Source: Chitinophaga parva
GTDB lineage: Bacteria > Bacteroidota > Bacteroidia > Chitinophagales > Chitinophagaceae
DNA: 64,000 nt
Assembly: GCF_003071345.1 (NCBI RefSeq)
Contig: NZ_QCYK01000001.1
Location: 1,116,001-1,180,000, forward strand
Direction of reading: 5' to 3'
In this document: in pieces, positions 21,248-29,694 of the stretch
Layout of the letters: every line of letters starts with the position of its first letter
Position numbering within the stretch: the stretch's first letter is position 1
The notes under the pieces: model-generated
Database searches by the model: none
The model's input: only the letters and a program-made list of their open reading frames with translations
Told to the model about the DNA's origin: nothing
Translations under genes and position numbers: made by a program

Positions 21248-24200
21248 TTAGAAATCTACGCCCAGTCCAAAGTAAATGATGGGAGAGCCGCGGAAGAAAC
21301 CCGTCATGGGCCAGCCCGCATCCAGGCGCAGGAAGTAGCTGGCAATGGTGGAACGTACACCGAAACCATAACCACCCACAAACGGGCCGAGAAAGCCTTC
21401 CTTGATCTTGGTAGTCACCTGGCCATTGGTATAGTATGTATAGTTAGCGTCTTTGAACGACAAGGATTTATTCCATGCCGTACCAATATCCATGAAGGAC
21501 ACTACCTGGAAGTTGCGGATAAATGCAGAAGTGATGGGCTTTTGCAGGAAGGTGGCAAACACCGGCAGGCGCAGTTCCTGGTTGAACAGGAGGGCGTTGT
21601 TACCATTCTTCGCATTCTGCTTGTAACCACGCAGCGGTGCGGTGAGCGTCTGGAACGCGTAAGATTCCGTGGTGCTTACCAGCGGGTAGCTGTTAATCTT
21701 GGGGAACATCCAGTTGTCCGTACCACCCAGGTAGTAGAGCATTTTCTCTGTACCGACGGAGAAGTCTGCAGACAGGCGGGTTGCCCAGATGAAGTTGCGG
21801 AAAATGGTGGTGTAGTGGCGGCCGTCAAAACCATAGTTCACCATCAGGCCTCCTTTGCCGGGAACCGGCGCCCCAAAGAACTGTGACAGGTCACTGCCGC
21901 CCATGCGGAAGTCGCCCTCCACATATGCTTTGTAGCGGGTGCCTTTCCAGATATTGATAGCGGGATTGAGGGTATTGTCATACACGTATTCCACGCGGCC
22001 AATGGCGTAGGTATTGTGGTGGTCACTTTCGTGCAGGCTGGTAGCGTCAGATGCCAGGGTCACCAGGCGGTCGTTGCGGATAGCGCCGGTGAGGCCGATG
22101 CGCTTCACAGGGCTGAACGGATAGCGCACTTCCAGTTGGTACAGGTTGGTCTTCAGCTTGGCCGGGTAGCTGATGCCGGAAGAACCGCCGGTACTTACCA
22201 CGATGGCGTCTTTCTCTGCCTTGCGGTAGTAGGTGAATTTATAATCGAAGCGCCGCTTCAGGTATTCCGTAGTGAAGAAGTATTCCGTGCCGTTCAGGTC
22301 CAGCGGCAGGCGGAAGCCCCCATTGAACTTGAGGTCTTCCATGAGGTCACTTACGCCCAGGCGTATCATGCCGTTGAAGGGATTGGCCAGCTGGATGGGG
22401 CCAGTAGGCATGCCTGCGTTTGTACCGGTGAAGGTCTGGTAACGGTTGATGAGAATAGAGTTATCCAGTTGCAGCAGCACGTAATCCGTGGCAAACTTTA
22501 ACCGGTAGGGGAATAATTGTGATTTCTTGAGCACCGGTTCTTCACGGTACATATTCACCGTGGGAGAGGGTGCGGCCGCTTCCAGTTGGCGTTTGGTGGT
22601 ATCGGGCTCATTGCCGAATTCGTTCTGGAAGAAATCATTATGCCGGGCGGTGTCCACGGTAGCGGGCACACTCACGGGGATGCCTAAACGCAGGCTGTCT
22701 TCATGCATCTGTGCCTGGCGGTAGTGGGTAGGCCTTGCGGTTACGTTGCGGCGGCGCAGCGTGTTGGTATCCACTTTCAGTTTGTACAGGCGTTTATAGT
22801 CATTGAGCGATACCACTTCAGACACCTGGCCCTGGTCCCCGCCAATAGTGGATTCCTTGATACCATACTGGTAGTTGGTAATGGGGAAAGTGTAGGTGGA
22901 ATCTTTGGTCAGCGTAACCACCTGCACAGAGTCCGGCCCGGTAGCGCCATAGTCTGCCAGGGCAGAGTCCAGTTCTTCTTTTTCAGGATTGTGGAGGATC
23001 TCCGCACCTACGTAGTACAGGGTGTCTGCACCGGCACGCTCTGTTTTGAAGAAGCCGGCATAACGGTTACGGATACCGTTTGCATCTGATACAAAGGTGA
23101 AGTGGGTGGTGTTATACTGCACGGGCAGGCGGGCATCGCCATAGGCCATGTTCGTCAGCTGGGAGATCTGCTTCTGGGACGTTTTGTTGAAGTTGTCTAC
23201 CAGGAAGATGTTATAACGCCCATGGGGCAATGTAGTATCCGAGCTGCGGGCCGTAGCGGAAGGCCGGTTACTGGCATAAATGATACCCTGCTTGCCGGGG
23301 AAGGCCACGAAAGAGGGGTCCAGGTCGTCAAACACGTCGTTGGTGATCTGCTCGGATCTCAGGTTGCTGATGCTGTAGGTGTAAATGTCGGAGTGCCCGT
23401 TCTTCACAGCGCTCAGCAGCAGGGAGTTGTCGTACTCCCAGAGGTATTTCACATCCAGCACGCGCTCATACTGGGGCAGGTCCTGGCGGATGGTGATCTT
23501 TGTAATGAGATCATAGACCATCAGCTTCGTCTTGCCTTCTTTTTCATAAATGATGGCCAGGCGGTTGCCCTTCTGGTTCCATGCCAGCAGCGGGTAGTTA
23601 GGGTCCAGCTCAGACTTCTGCTGGCGCCAGCCGCCATGCAGCAGGTCCTTGCGGGTTTCATCACCCAGGCGGATCTCCACGTGCCAGATACCTTTCTTAA
23701 ATTCCACTACTGCGTAGGTATTGTTCTTCGGGTTGGGCTGGAAGCGGAAGTAATCTTTTTTAGTGGTTTCCAGTGCTACGATGGCGCGGCCCTTGGTCAC
23801 CTGGCGGCGGCGGCGGTTGTCCTGCTGGTAGCGCTTGGCGTTGTAAACAAAGAAGTCCTGCATGATAACCTTGGGCTCTTTGTTCAGCACCTGCTCAAAG
23901 CCCTTTTTCATGCCATGGCTGATGCGGGAAATATACATGAGGTAAGGCACGGCATCCTTACCATACTTGCTTTCAATATAGTACCAGAAGGCATGCCCGG
24001 CCAGGTAGGGGTTGTCGTAGGCAAACTGGTTAAAGTTGCTGTATTTGGCAGATTGCACCACGTTCTTCAGTTGTTCATCCAGGTCAGTATTCCAATGTTC
24101 TGCGGCATAGGCAATGAAACCGTCGGTGAACCATTTGGGCAGCTCTCCCCCCACGGCGTTACCGGCAAATTCGCCAATGTCTTCGCCAAACAACAGGTTT

Positions 24201-24646
24201 TCCAGCATCACGCGGGCTATGCCTTCGCGGATCTGTTTACGCAGGTGCTCATGGTCCCCGTCGTAGTACACCAGCAGTTTGTTGCCTACCAGCTTGGCAA
24301 TGCCACCGGTGTTCTGCCAGTCAATACCAATACCGATATTGGACTGCAGGTATTCACCATAGTTATTATACACCACGATGTTGACGCGGTTGCGGAAGGT
24401 AAATTCCATGAATTGTTCCAAGGAGGGGAGTTCCAGCTCGGCCATCTGGGCTACGTATTTGCCCTGTTCAAGGCCGTTCTGGCTGAAGTAGGTATTAAAG
24501 TGGCGGCTCTGGTAAAAACGCCATTTGAATTTCTTGAATTGAACCCGGTTTTTCCCATACTCTACCGTATTGGTTTGGGCGTGGGCAGCAAACGTGGAAA
24601 GTATCAGCATTCCGGCGAATAAAAACCTGGTAATAAATCGGTTCAT
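21248..24646 (-). CDS. Large TolB-like propeller / outer-membrane barrel protein with degenerate metalloprotease domain
   Basis: About 1132 residues from the ATG at 24646, which starts a clear signal peptide (MNRFITRFLFAGMLILSTFAAHAQ). The N-terminal part (about 25-250) resembles a Peptidase-MA-like gluzincin: LPKWFTDGFIAYAAEHW matches the downstream WxxEGxAxY-type helix, but no HExxH is present (the expected helix reads HEHLRKQIREGIARVM). Residues about 280-620 look like TolB/WD40-like propeller blades (YPLLAWNQKGNRLAIIYEKEGKTKLMVYD). The last about 380 residues are barrel-like strands ending IYFGLGVDF. It is probably an outer-membrane protein of unknown role. The gene is divergent from the MBL hydrolase gene. 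Confidence 0.8.
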   Translation of the reverse strand: MNRFITRFLFAGMLILSTFAAHAQTNTVEYGKNRVQFKKFKWRFYQSRHFNTYFSQNGLEQGKYVAQMAELELPSLEQFMEFTFRNRVNIVVYNNYGEYLQSNIGIGIDWQNTGGIAKLVGNKLLVYYDGDHEHLRKQIREGIARVMLENLLFGEDIGEFAGNAVGGELPKWFTDGFIAYAAEHWNTDLDEQLKNVVQSAKYSNFNQFAYDNPYLAGHAFWYYIESKYGKDAVPYLMYISRISHGMKKGFEQVLNKEPKVIMQDFFVYNAKRYQQDNRRRRQVTKGRAIVALETTKKDYFRFQPNPKNNTYAVVEFKKGIWHVEIRLGDETRKDLLHGGWRQQKSELDPNYPLLAWNQKGNRLAIIYEKEGKTKLMVYDLITKITIRQDLPQYERVLDVKYLWEYDNSLLLSAVKNGHSDIYTYSISNLRSEQITNDVFDDLDPSFVAFPGKQGIIYASNRPSATARSSDTTLPHGRYNIFLVDNFNKTSQKQISQLTNMAYGDARLPVQYNTTHFTFVSDANGIRNRYAGFFKTERAGADTLYYVGAEILHNPEKEELDSALADYGATGPDSVQVVTLTKDSTYTFPITNYQYGIKESTIGGDQGQVSEVVSLNDYKRLYKLKVDTNTLRRRNVTARPTHYRQAQMHEDSLRLGIPVSVPATVDTARHNDFFQNEFGNEPDTTKRQLEAAAPSPTVNMYREEPVLKKSQLFPYRLKFATDYVLLQLDNSILINRYQTFTGTNAGMPTGPIQLANPFNGMIRLGVSDLMEDLKFNGGFRLPLDLNGTEYFFTTEYLKRRFDYKFTYYRKAEKDAIVVSTGGSSGISYPAKLKTNLYQLEVRYPFSPVKRIGLTGAIRNDRLVTLASDATSLHESDHHNTYAIGRVEYVYDNTLNPAINIWKGTRYKAYVEGDFRMGGSDLSQFFGAPVPGKGGLMVNYGFDGRHYTTIFRNFIWATRLSADFSVGTEKMLYYLGGTDNWMFPKINSYPLVSTTESYAFQTLTAPLRGYKQNAKNGNNALLFNQELRLPVFATFLQKPITSAFIRNFQVVSFMDIGTAWNKSLSFKDANYTYYTNGQVTTKIKEGFLGPFVGGYGFGVRSTIASYFLRLDAGWPMTGFFRGSPIIYFGLGVDF

Positions 24647-24703
24647 ACTGAAAGTATTGATAATATTGTATATCGATAAAATTATATAAAAATCGGCGAA
24701 ACA

Positions 24704-25345
24704 ATGATCCAAATCCAACAATTCACTTTCAACCCTTTGCAGGAAAATACCTACCTGCTGATCAGCGAGGGGAAAGCGTGTATCATCATAGATCCTGGTT
24801 GTTATTATGAAATTGAGCGCAAAGAACTGTTAGACTTTATACAACGCGAAAAGTTACATGTTGTCCAACTTTTAAATACCCATACACACTTTGACCACAT
24901 TTTCGGCAATACGCTTATAGCGAAGACCTTTGGACTGAAGCCTGCCTTTCATGCAGCAGACCAGCCGGTGTTTGACCGGGCCACGGAAGTGGGTGTGATG
25001 TACAACATCCCGTTTGAGCCTTCTGTGCCTCCGGGCCGCTACCTGGAAACCGGCGAGCGCATACCCTTTGGTGATGCGGAGCTGGAGGTGCTTTTCACCC
25101 CCGGACATTCGCCTGGCAGTGTATCATTCTATTGTGAAAAGGAAAAGTTTGTGATAGGCGGGGATGTGCTGTTTTACCAGAGCATTGGCCGCACAGATCT
25201 GCCTTACGGCGATCATGAAACGTTACTCACCAGCATCCGGGAGCAGCTGTTTACCTTACCGGACGATGTAAAGGTTTTTCCCGGCCACGGACCGGCTACT
25301 ACCATCGGGTTTGAGAAAAAGTACAACCCTTTCCTGCAGGGATAA
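24704..25345 (+). CDS. MBL-fold metallo-hydrolase (glyoxalase II-like)
   Basis: A 213-residue cytosolic hydrolase. The binuclear metal motif THTHFDH is at 59-65, with further ligands in FTPGHSPGSV (conserved His) and GGDVLFYQSIGRTDLPYGD (conserved Asp) and a terminal VFPGHGPATTIG. This pattern fits the hydroxyacylglutathione hydrolase/YcbL-like subgroup that hydrolyses thioesters. It is shorter than the classic glyoxalase II because the C-terminal glutathione-binding helices are absent, which points to a YcbL-type enzyme. Confidence 0.9.
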   Translation: MIQIQQFTFNPLQENTYLLISEGKACIIIDPGCYYEIERKELLDFIQREKLHVVQLLNTHTHFDHIFGNTLIAKTFGLKPAFHAADQPVFDRATEVGVMYNIPFEPSVPPGRYLETGERIPFGDAELEVLFTPGHSPGSVSFYCEKEKFVIGGDVLFYQSIGRTDLPYGDHETLLTSIREQLFTLPDDVKVFPGHGPATTIGFEKKYNPFLQG

Positions 25346-25445
25346 TGCGCGAGTGGTATTTCCGGGCCTTCAGCCATCTAACGTATAATTAACAATGAGC
25401 GGTATACATTGGATTAAATATCAATTTATATAATATGAATAGGGC

Positions 25446-25474
25446 AATGGCGGGTGTCACCACCCGCCATTTTG
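25446..25474. terminator. Hairpin between the MBL gene and the convergent flippase
   Basis: A perfect 11-bp stem, AATGGCGGGTG/CACCCGCCATT, with a 4-nt loop and TTTTGC on the plus side. It ends at the flippase stop codon on the minus strand. Confidence 0.7.
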
Positions 25475-27016
25475 CTACAATTTACCGATGTATTTGCCCA
25501 CAAACGGGAGTTTGGCAAATTCTCTTTTCTCCATTTTCAGTACAAACCAAAGATAAGCAAAGAAGAACAGCAGGCCGGTGCCCAGGGTGGCCGGGGTAAG
25601 GGCGTATGGAGCGCCGGGTGAAAGCAGGTGGTTGGTAAGCCATGCAAAGAAATAATACACCACCACGGCGCTCCCGATGTAAGTGAGGATGCGGGGCAGG
25701 TGGTAAGGCACGGGGTAATATTTTTGCCCCAGGGCCCAGCAGATCACCATCTGGACCAGGTAGCACACCATGGTGGCCAGCGCCGCGCCAAAATAGCCCA
25801 TCCTGGGTATCCACCATGCATTACAGCCCCAGGCCAGCAGCGCGGTAATAATGGTGATGGCCGCCCCGGTGCGGGTACGGTCTGTGATCTTGAACCAGAT
25901 GGTAAGGTTATAATAAATGCCCAGGAATACATTGGCCAGCAATAATACCGGTACAATGAAAAGCCCCTGCTGGTAAAACTTGTTCTTTACCAGGAATATT
26001 TTCCAGATGTCCAGGAAGAGGCTCACAAAGAGGAACATCACACAAAGCAGCACCACGAAGAGTTTCATGATACGGGCATACACCTTCTGTGGGTTCTGGC
26101 CCTCCGATTGTTTAAAGAAGAAAGGCTCTGCCCCCATCTTAAACGCCTGTATGAACATGGTGATGAAGATGGCCATCTTGTAATTGGCGCTGTAAATAGA
26201 CAGCGCCTCCTGCTTTTCATGCAGGGGCATGTGCAGGTAGGTGGGCAGGAACCAGGCACGGTCCAGGGTTTCATTGACCATACCGGCCAGGCCAAACACC
26301 ACCAGGGGCAGGGAGTATTGCAGTAGTTGCTTCCACAGCGGCCAGTTGATCTTCCAGTCTATCTTCAGGATCTGGGGCAGGAAGAGCAGAAGGGTCATGC
26401 CGCTGCCCATTACATTGGCCAGGTAAATGTAGCCGATCTGCTCACCGCCGGTGGTGGGATGGGGCATGAAAGGCACCCCGCTGGCGTGCAGCTTGGGCCC
26501 CAGCCACAGGAAAAATACGTTGAAGAAAATATTGGTAAGGATATTGGCAATGCGGATAATGGCATAGCGCACCGGGCGCCCGTCCAGGCGCAGCTGCGCA
26601 TAGGGAATGGCCGTTACGGCATCAAAACACAGCACCAGGACAATGTACAGGTAGTAGCTGGGATGCCCGGTAAGCCCGGCCATCACGCCCTGGGGAGAAT
26701 TGATCACCGGGGTGCGCACCAGCATGAACAGGATGAAGGCAATGGTGGAACTGGCAATGAGGGAGATCATGGAAGTGCTGAGCACCGCTCTTTCCTGGCC
26801 CTGCTTGGCAAAGCGGAAGAAAGTGGTCTCCATCCCATAAGTGAGGATCACATTGATAAAGGTAATGTAGGCGTATACGCTGGACATGGCCCCGAAAGAC
26901 ACGGTGTCCATCAACACCAGCAAATAAAATGGGGTAAGTAAGAGATTTAAAAACTTGCTGATTATGTTGCTTATTCCGTAAAAAACCGTCTGACCCGCCA
27001 GTTGTTTGATGCTCAA
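25475..27016 (-). CDS. Oligosaccharide flippase / polysaccharide biosynthesis protein (MOP superfamily)
   Basis: A 513-residue integral membrane protein with about 14 helices, a usual size for Wzx/MATE-like flippases that move lipid-linked saccharides across the inner membrane. The N-terminus SIKQLAGQTVFYGISNIISKFLNLLLTPFYL is the family start. The only plausible initiation codon is a TTG at 27016; no in-frame ATG exists near it. A TAACTTTG element lies 17 bp upstream, inside the 3' end of arfB. No glycosyltransferases are adjacent, so the saccharide is unknown. Confidence 0.88.
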   Translation of the reverse strand: MSIKQLAGQTVFYGISNIISKFLNLLLTPFYLLVLMDTVSFGAMSSVYAYITFINVILTYGMETTFFRFAKQGQERAVLSTSMISLIASSTIAFILFMLVRTPVINSPQGVMAGLTGHPSYYLYIVLVLCFDAVTAIPYAQLRLDGRPVRYAIIRIANILTNIFFNVFFLWLGPKLHASGVPFMPHPTTGGEQIGYIYLANVMGSGMTLLLFLPQILKIDWKINWPLWKQLLQYSLPLVVFGLAGMVNETLDRAWFLPTYLHMPLHEKQEALSIYSANYKMAIFITMFIQAFKMGAEPFFFKQSEGQNPQKVYARIMKLFVVLLCVMFLFVSLFLDIWKIFLVKNKFYQQGLFIVPVLLLANVFLGIYYNLTIWFKITDRTRTGAAITIITALLAWGCNAWWIPRMGYFGAALATMVCYLVQMVICWALGQKYYPVPYHLPRILTYIGSAVVVYYFFAWLTNHLLSPGAPYALTPATLGTGLLFFFAYLWFVLKMEKREFAKLPFVGKYIGKL

Positions 27017-27033
27017 TTCCCTAAAGTTTTGAT

Positions 27034-27041
27034 CAAAGTTA
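27034..27041 (-). promoter_or_regulatory. Putative -7 element of the flippase gene
   Basis: The minus strand reads TAACTTTG (TAnnTTTG), 17 bp before the TTG start. It is placed immediately after the arfB stop. Confidence 0.45.
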
Positions 27042-27043
27042 CT

Positions 27044-27448
27044 TTATTCCCCCGGATAGCCCCGGCGGTTCTGCTTTTTCTCACTCAGCCTGCGCTTAAA
27101 GTCCAGGCGCTTTTCCTTCACGGCTTTACTGGGTTTGGTGGCCACCCGCTTCTTCACGGGGGTAAGGGCCTGGCGCACCAGCCCGTTGATCTTGCGTACC
27201 ACGTTCTGCTTGTTGCCCAGTTGAGTGCGTTCTTCCTGCGATTTCACCAGCAGTTGCCCGTCCGCGGAGAGCTTGTTCTGCAGCTTTTCCAGCAGTAAGG
27301 TTTTCTGGGCATCCGTGAGCGAGGGGGAGTTTTGTATGTCAAAGTAGCCTTCTACCATGGTTTCCACCTTGTTCACGTTCTGCCCGCCCTTGCCGCCACT
27401 GCGCGCGGTGCGGAAGGTAATTTCCTCGGGCGATATGAAGGGAATCAT
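27044..27448 (-). CDS. arfB: Alternative ribosome-rescue factor ArfB (YaeJ-like peptidyl-tRNA hydrolase)
   Basis: 134 residues from the ATG at 27448; the upstream extension of the frame has no family similarity. The GGQ catalytic loop reads ARSGGKGGQNVNKVET. The basic C-terminal tail (KKRVATKPSKAVKEKRLDF) is the part that enters the empty mRNA channel of a stalled ribosome. It lacks the codon-recognition domains of true release factors, as expected. ArfB hydrolyses peptidyl-tRNA on non-stop complexes. Confidence 0.93.
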   Translation of the reverse strand: MIPFISPEEITFRTARSGGKGGQNVNKVETMVEGYFDIQNSPSLTDAQKTLLLEKLQNKLSADGQLLVKSQEERTQLGNKQNVVRKINGLVRQALTPVKKRVATKPSKAVKEKRLDFKRRLSEKKQNRRGYPGE

Positions 27449-27603
27449 ATTTGTAAATTTATAATTTGTTGGGTTATATTTATGGCAAGATAAGCGTAAT
27501 CCCTTAGTCATTATTTCATCATCATAAAACCTTCTTACGGATTTATTCACTACCGGGCAGTGCAGGGCGTAGGCTCAATGCCTTTTTTCATTATCATTGC
27601 GCT

Positions 27604-28056
27604 ATGCGGGCAGTTATTCAGCGAGTTACCCAGGCCTCTGTTACCGTGAATGGCCAGATCACCGGGCAGATAGCAGCGGGGCTGCTGGTCCTCCTGGGCA
27701 TAGAAGACAGTGACACGGCGGAAGATATCCAGTGGCTGAGCGCCAAGATCGTGAACCTGCGCATCTTTAATGATGATGCCGGTGTGATGAACCGGTCTGT
27801 AAAAGACATAGACGGTGGCATTTTAATTGTGAGTCAGTTTACCCTGTTTGCCGCCACGAAGAAAGGCAACCGCCCTTCCTATATCCGCGCCAGCAAACCG
27901 GATACCGCCATCCCTTTGTACGAGCAAATGAAAAGCACGCTGGCCGCTGATCTTGGCAAACCCGTGCCGGCCGGCATTTTCGGGGCAGATATGAAAGTGC
28001 AGCTGCTCAACGATGGACCGGTAACCATCCTCATTGATACCAAAGCAAAAGAATAA
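27604..28056 (+). CDS. dtd: D-aminoacyl-tRNA deacylase
   Basis: A 150-residue DTD1-type enzyme that removes D-amino acids (and glycine from mischarged tRNA-Ala). The active-site motif SQFTLFA is at 77-83 and GPVT, the cross-subunit Gly-cisPro motif, is at 138-141 (NDGPVT, with Asp where Ser is usual). The N-terminus MRAVIQRVTQASVTVNG is canonical. The next gene begins 6 bp downstream, so the two are in one operon. Confidence 0.96.
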   Translation: MRAVIQRVTQASVTVNGQITGQIAAGLLVLLGIEDSDTAEDIQWLSAKIVNLRIFNDDAGVMNRSVKDIDGGILIVSQFTLFAATKKGNRPSYIRASKPDTAIPLYEQMKSTLAADLGKPVPAGIFGADMKVQLLNDGPVTILIDTKAKE

Positions 28057-28061
28057 TATCC

Positions 28062-28391
28062 ATGACCATCAAGGAAGCCCAGGAAAAAATAGACAGCTGG
28101 ATCAGCACCACGGGGGTGCGCTATTTCAGCGAGTTGACCAACATGGCCATCCTCACCGAAGAAGTGGGGGAAGTGGCCCGCATCATTGCCCGCCAGTATG
28201 GTGACCAATCCAGTAAGGAATCCGATAAGAAGAAAGAGCTGGCCGATGAACTGGCAGATGTAATGTGGGTGGTGCTCTGCCTGGCCAACCAGACGGGCAT
28301 AGACATGACGGTGGCCCTGGAAAAGAATTTCGACAAGAAGAATATCCGTGACGCGAACCGCCACATCGAGAATGATAAATTAAAGCGCTAG
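28062..28391 (+). CDS. MazG-like nucleotide pyrophosphohydrolase
   Basis: A 109-residue all-alpha NTP pyrophosphohydrolase. The metal-binding pattern EEVGEVARIIARQ and, one helix later, ELADELADVMWVVLCLANQ (E-x2-E and E-x3-D) matches the MazG/dCTPase superfamily. These house-cleaning enzymes hydrolyse NTPs or dNTPs to the monophosphate and pyrophosphate. The C-terminus LEKNFDKKNIRDANRH is the typical single-domain ending. It follows dtd by 6 bp, which suggests a shared quality-control transcript. Confidence 0.9.
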   Translation: MTIKEAQEKIDSWISTTGVRYFSELTNMAILTEEVGEVARIIARQYGDQSSKESDKKKELADELADVMWVVLCLANQTGIDMTVALEKNFDKKNIRDANRHIENDKLKR

Positions 28392-28446
28392 GCGCAGGAT
28401 GCCCGGCGTTGCAGCGCTGGCTTCGTTTTTGATTTTCCTCCAGCAT

Positions 28447-29535
28447 ATGAAACAGCCTTTTTCTGTAAAAGCCTATTGGCAGGTACTCCGGCAGGCCGGT
28501 GCTAATTTCATGACAGACAAGGTGCTGAAATTAAGCGCCTCACTGGCCTACTACACCATTTTTTCCATTGCGCCCATGATCATCGTGATCACTACGCTGC
28601 TCCGCGTATTTGTAGGGCGGGCCGCAGTGGACGGCATCGTATATGGCCGCATTAAAGGGCTGGTAGGCAACCAGGCCGCCCTCCAGATCCAGGATATGAT
28701 CAAAAGCGCCGCCCTCTCTAACCACGGCACCCTGGCCGCGATGGTGGGAATCGTGACGCTGCTCATTGGTGCCACGACTGTGTTTGGCGAGATCCAGGAC
28801 TCCATCAACATGATCTGGCAGCTGAAAGCCAAGCCCAGGAATGGTTTCATCAAGATCATCCTCAACCGCCTGTTATCTTTCTCCATGATCGTGAGCATGG
28901 GCTTTATCCTGCTGGTGTCGCTGATGCTCAATGGGCTCATCGAGTTGCTGAGCACCCGGCTCACTTACCTGTTCCCGGAGATCACCGTGGTACTGGTTTA
29001 TGTAGTGAATATGGCCATTACCCTGCTGGTGGTGGCAACGCTTTTTGCCTGCGTTTTTAAGATCCTGCCGGATGCCCGTATTCAATGGAAACACGTAATG
29101 GTAGGGGCGATGACCACCGCGGTGCTGTTCATGCTGGGGCGCTTTGGCATCGGGTTTTACCTGGGTATGAGCAAAGTAGGTACCACTTACGGGGCCGCCA
29201 GTTCCATTGTGATCATCCTGCTCTGGGTATATTACTCGGCGGCCATCCTGTACTTTGGGGCAGAATTTACCCGCTGCTGGGTGGCTTACCGCGGGGCCCG
29301 CATTTACCCCAATGAGTACGCCGTGTGGGTAAAACAGGTCGCAGAAGAATCGACCGAAGCGCTGGACAGCCTGGCGGCGGTTAAGCCGGTTGAGCGCATT
29401 CCCATGCCGCCCGGTCCCCTGAAGCCGGGGGACGCAACCCTGGTCACTGCGGATCCGTCCAAGGGCTTTCACCCGCCAGCCCCGCCGGAACACCTGCCCC
29501 ATGAAAGCCCTGACCAGCAGCAAACCAGGCCCTGA
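28447..29535 (+). CDS. YihY/BrkB family inner membrane protein
   Basis: 362 residues from the ATG at 28447 (MKQPFSVKAYWQVLRQAG). Six membrane helices are predicted, with the YihY signatures KLSASLAYYTIFSIAPMIIV, TVFGEIQDSINMIWQ and AAILYFGAEFTRCWVAYRG. The family was once annotated as ribonuclease BN in error; its real role is unknown and may be transport. The last 60 or so residues are Pro-rich and probably disordered (PPGPLKPGD, PPAPPEHLP). It is 56 bp downstream of the MazG-like gene. Confidence 0.9.
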   Translation: MKQPFSVKAYWQVLRQAGANFMTDKVLKLSASLAYYTIFSIAPMIIVITTLLRVFVGRAAVDGIVYGRIKGLVGNQAALQIQDMIKSAALSNHGTLAAMVGIVTLLIGATTVFGEIQDSINMIWQLKAKPRNGFIKIILNRLLSFSMIVSMGFILLVSLMLNGLIELLSTRLTYLFPEITVVLVYVVNMAITLLVVATLFACVFKILPDARIQWKHVMVGAMTTAVLFMLGRFGIGFYLGMSKVGTTYGAASSIVIILLWVYYSAAILYFGAEFTRCWVAYRGARIYPNEYAVWVKQVAEESTEALDSLAAVKPVERIPMPPGPLKPGDATLVTADPSKGFHPPAPPEHLPHESPDQQQTRP

Positions 29536-29679
29536 AGCAGGTTTCAGTGGATTTTTGTTGCCTGTGTCAATGATTTTTCCATTCCCTTACGCAGCATCTG
29601 GTGAAATGCCCTGTCCTGGCGGCATTCAGGCCATTTTTGCCACCCCATGGGGCAAATTGACTTTTTTGCTTTTTGCCAT

Positions 29680-29687
29680 TATCTTTG
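29680..29687 (+). promoter_or_regulatory. Putative -7 element of glyQS
   Basis: TATCTTTG (TAnnTTTG) ends 7 bp before the ATG at 29695, predicting a transcript that starts at or one base before the start codon. Confidence 0.45.
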
Positions 29688-29694
29688 CTGCCTT

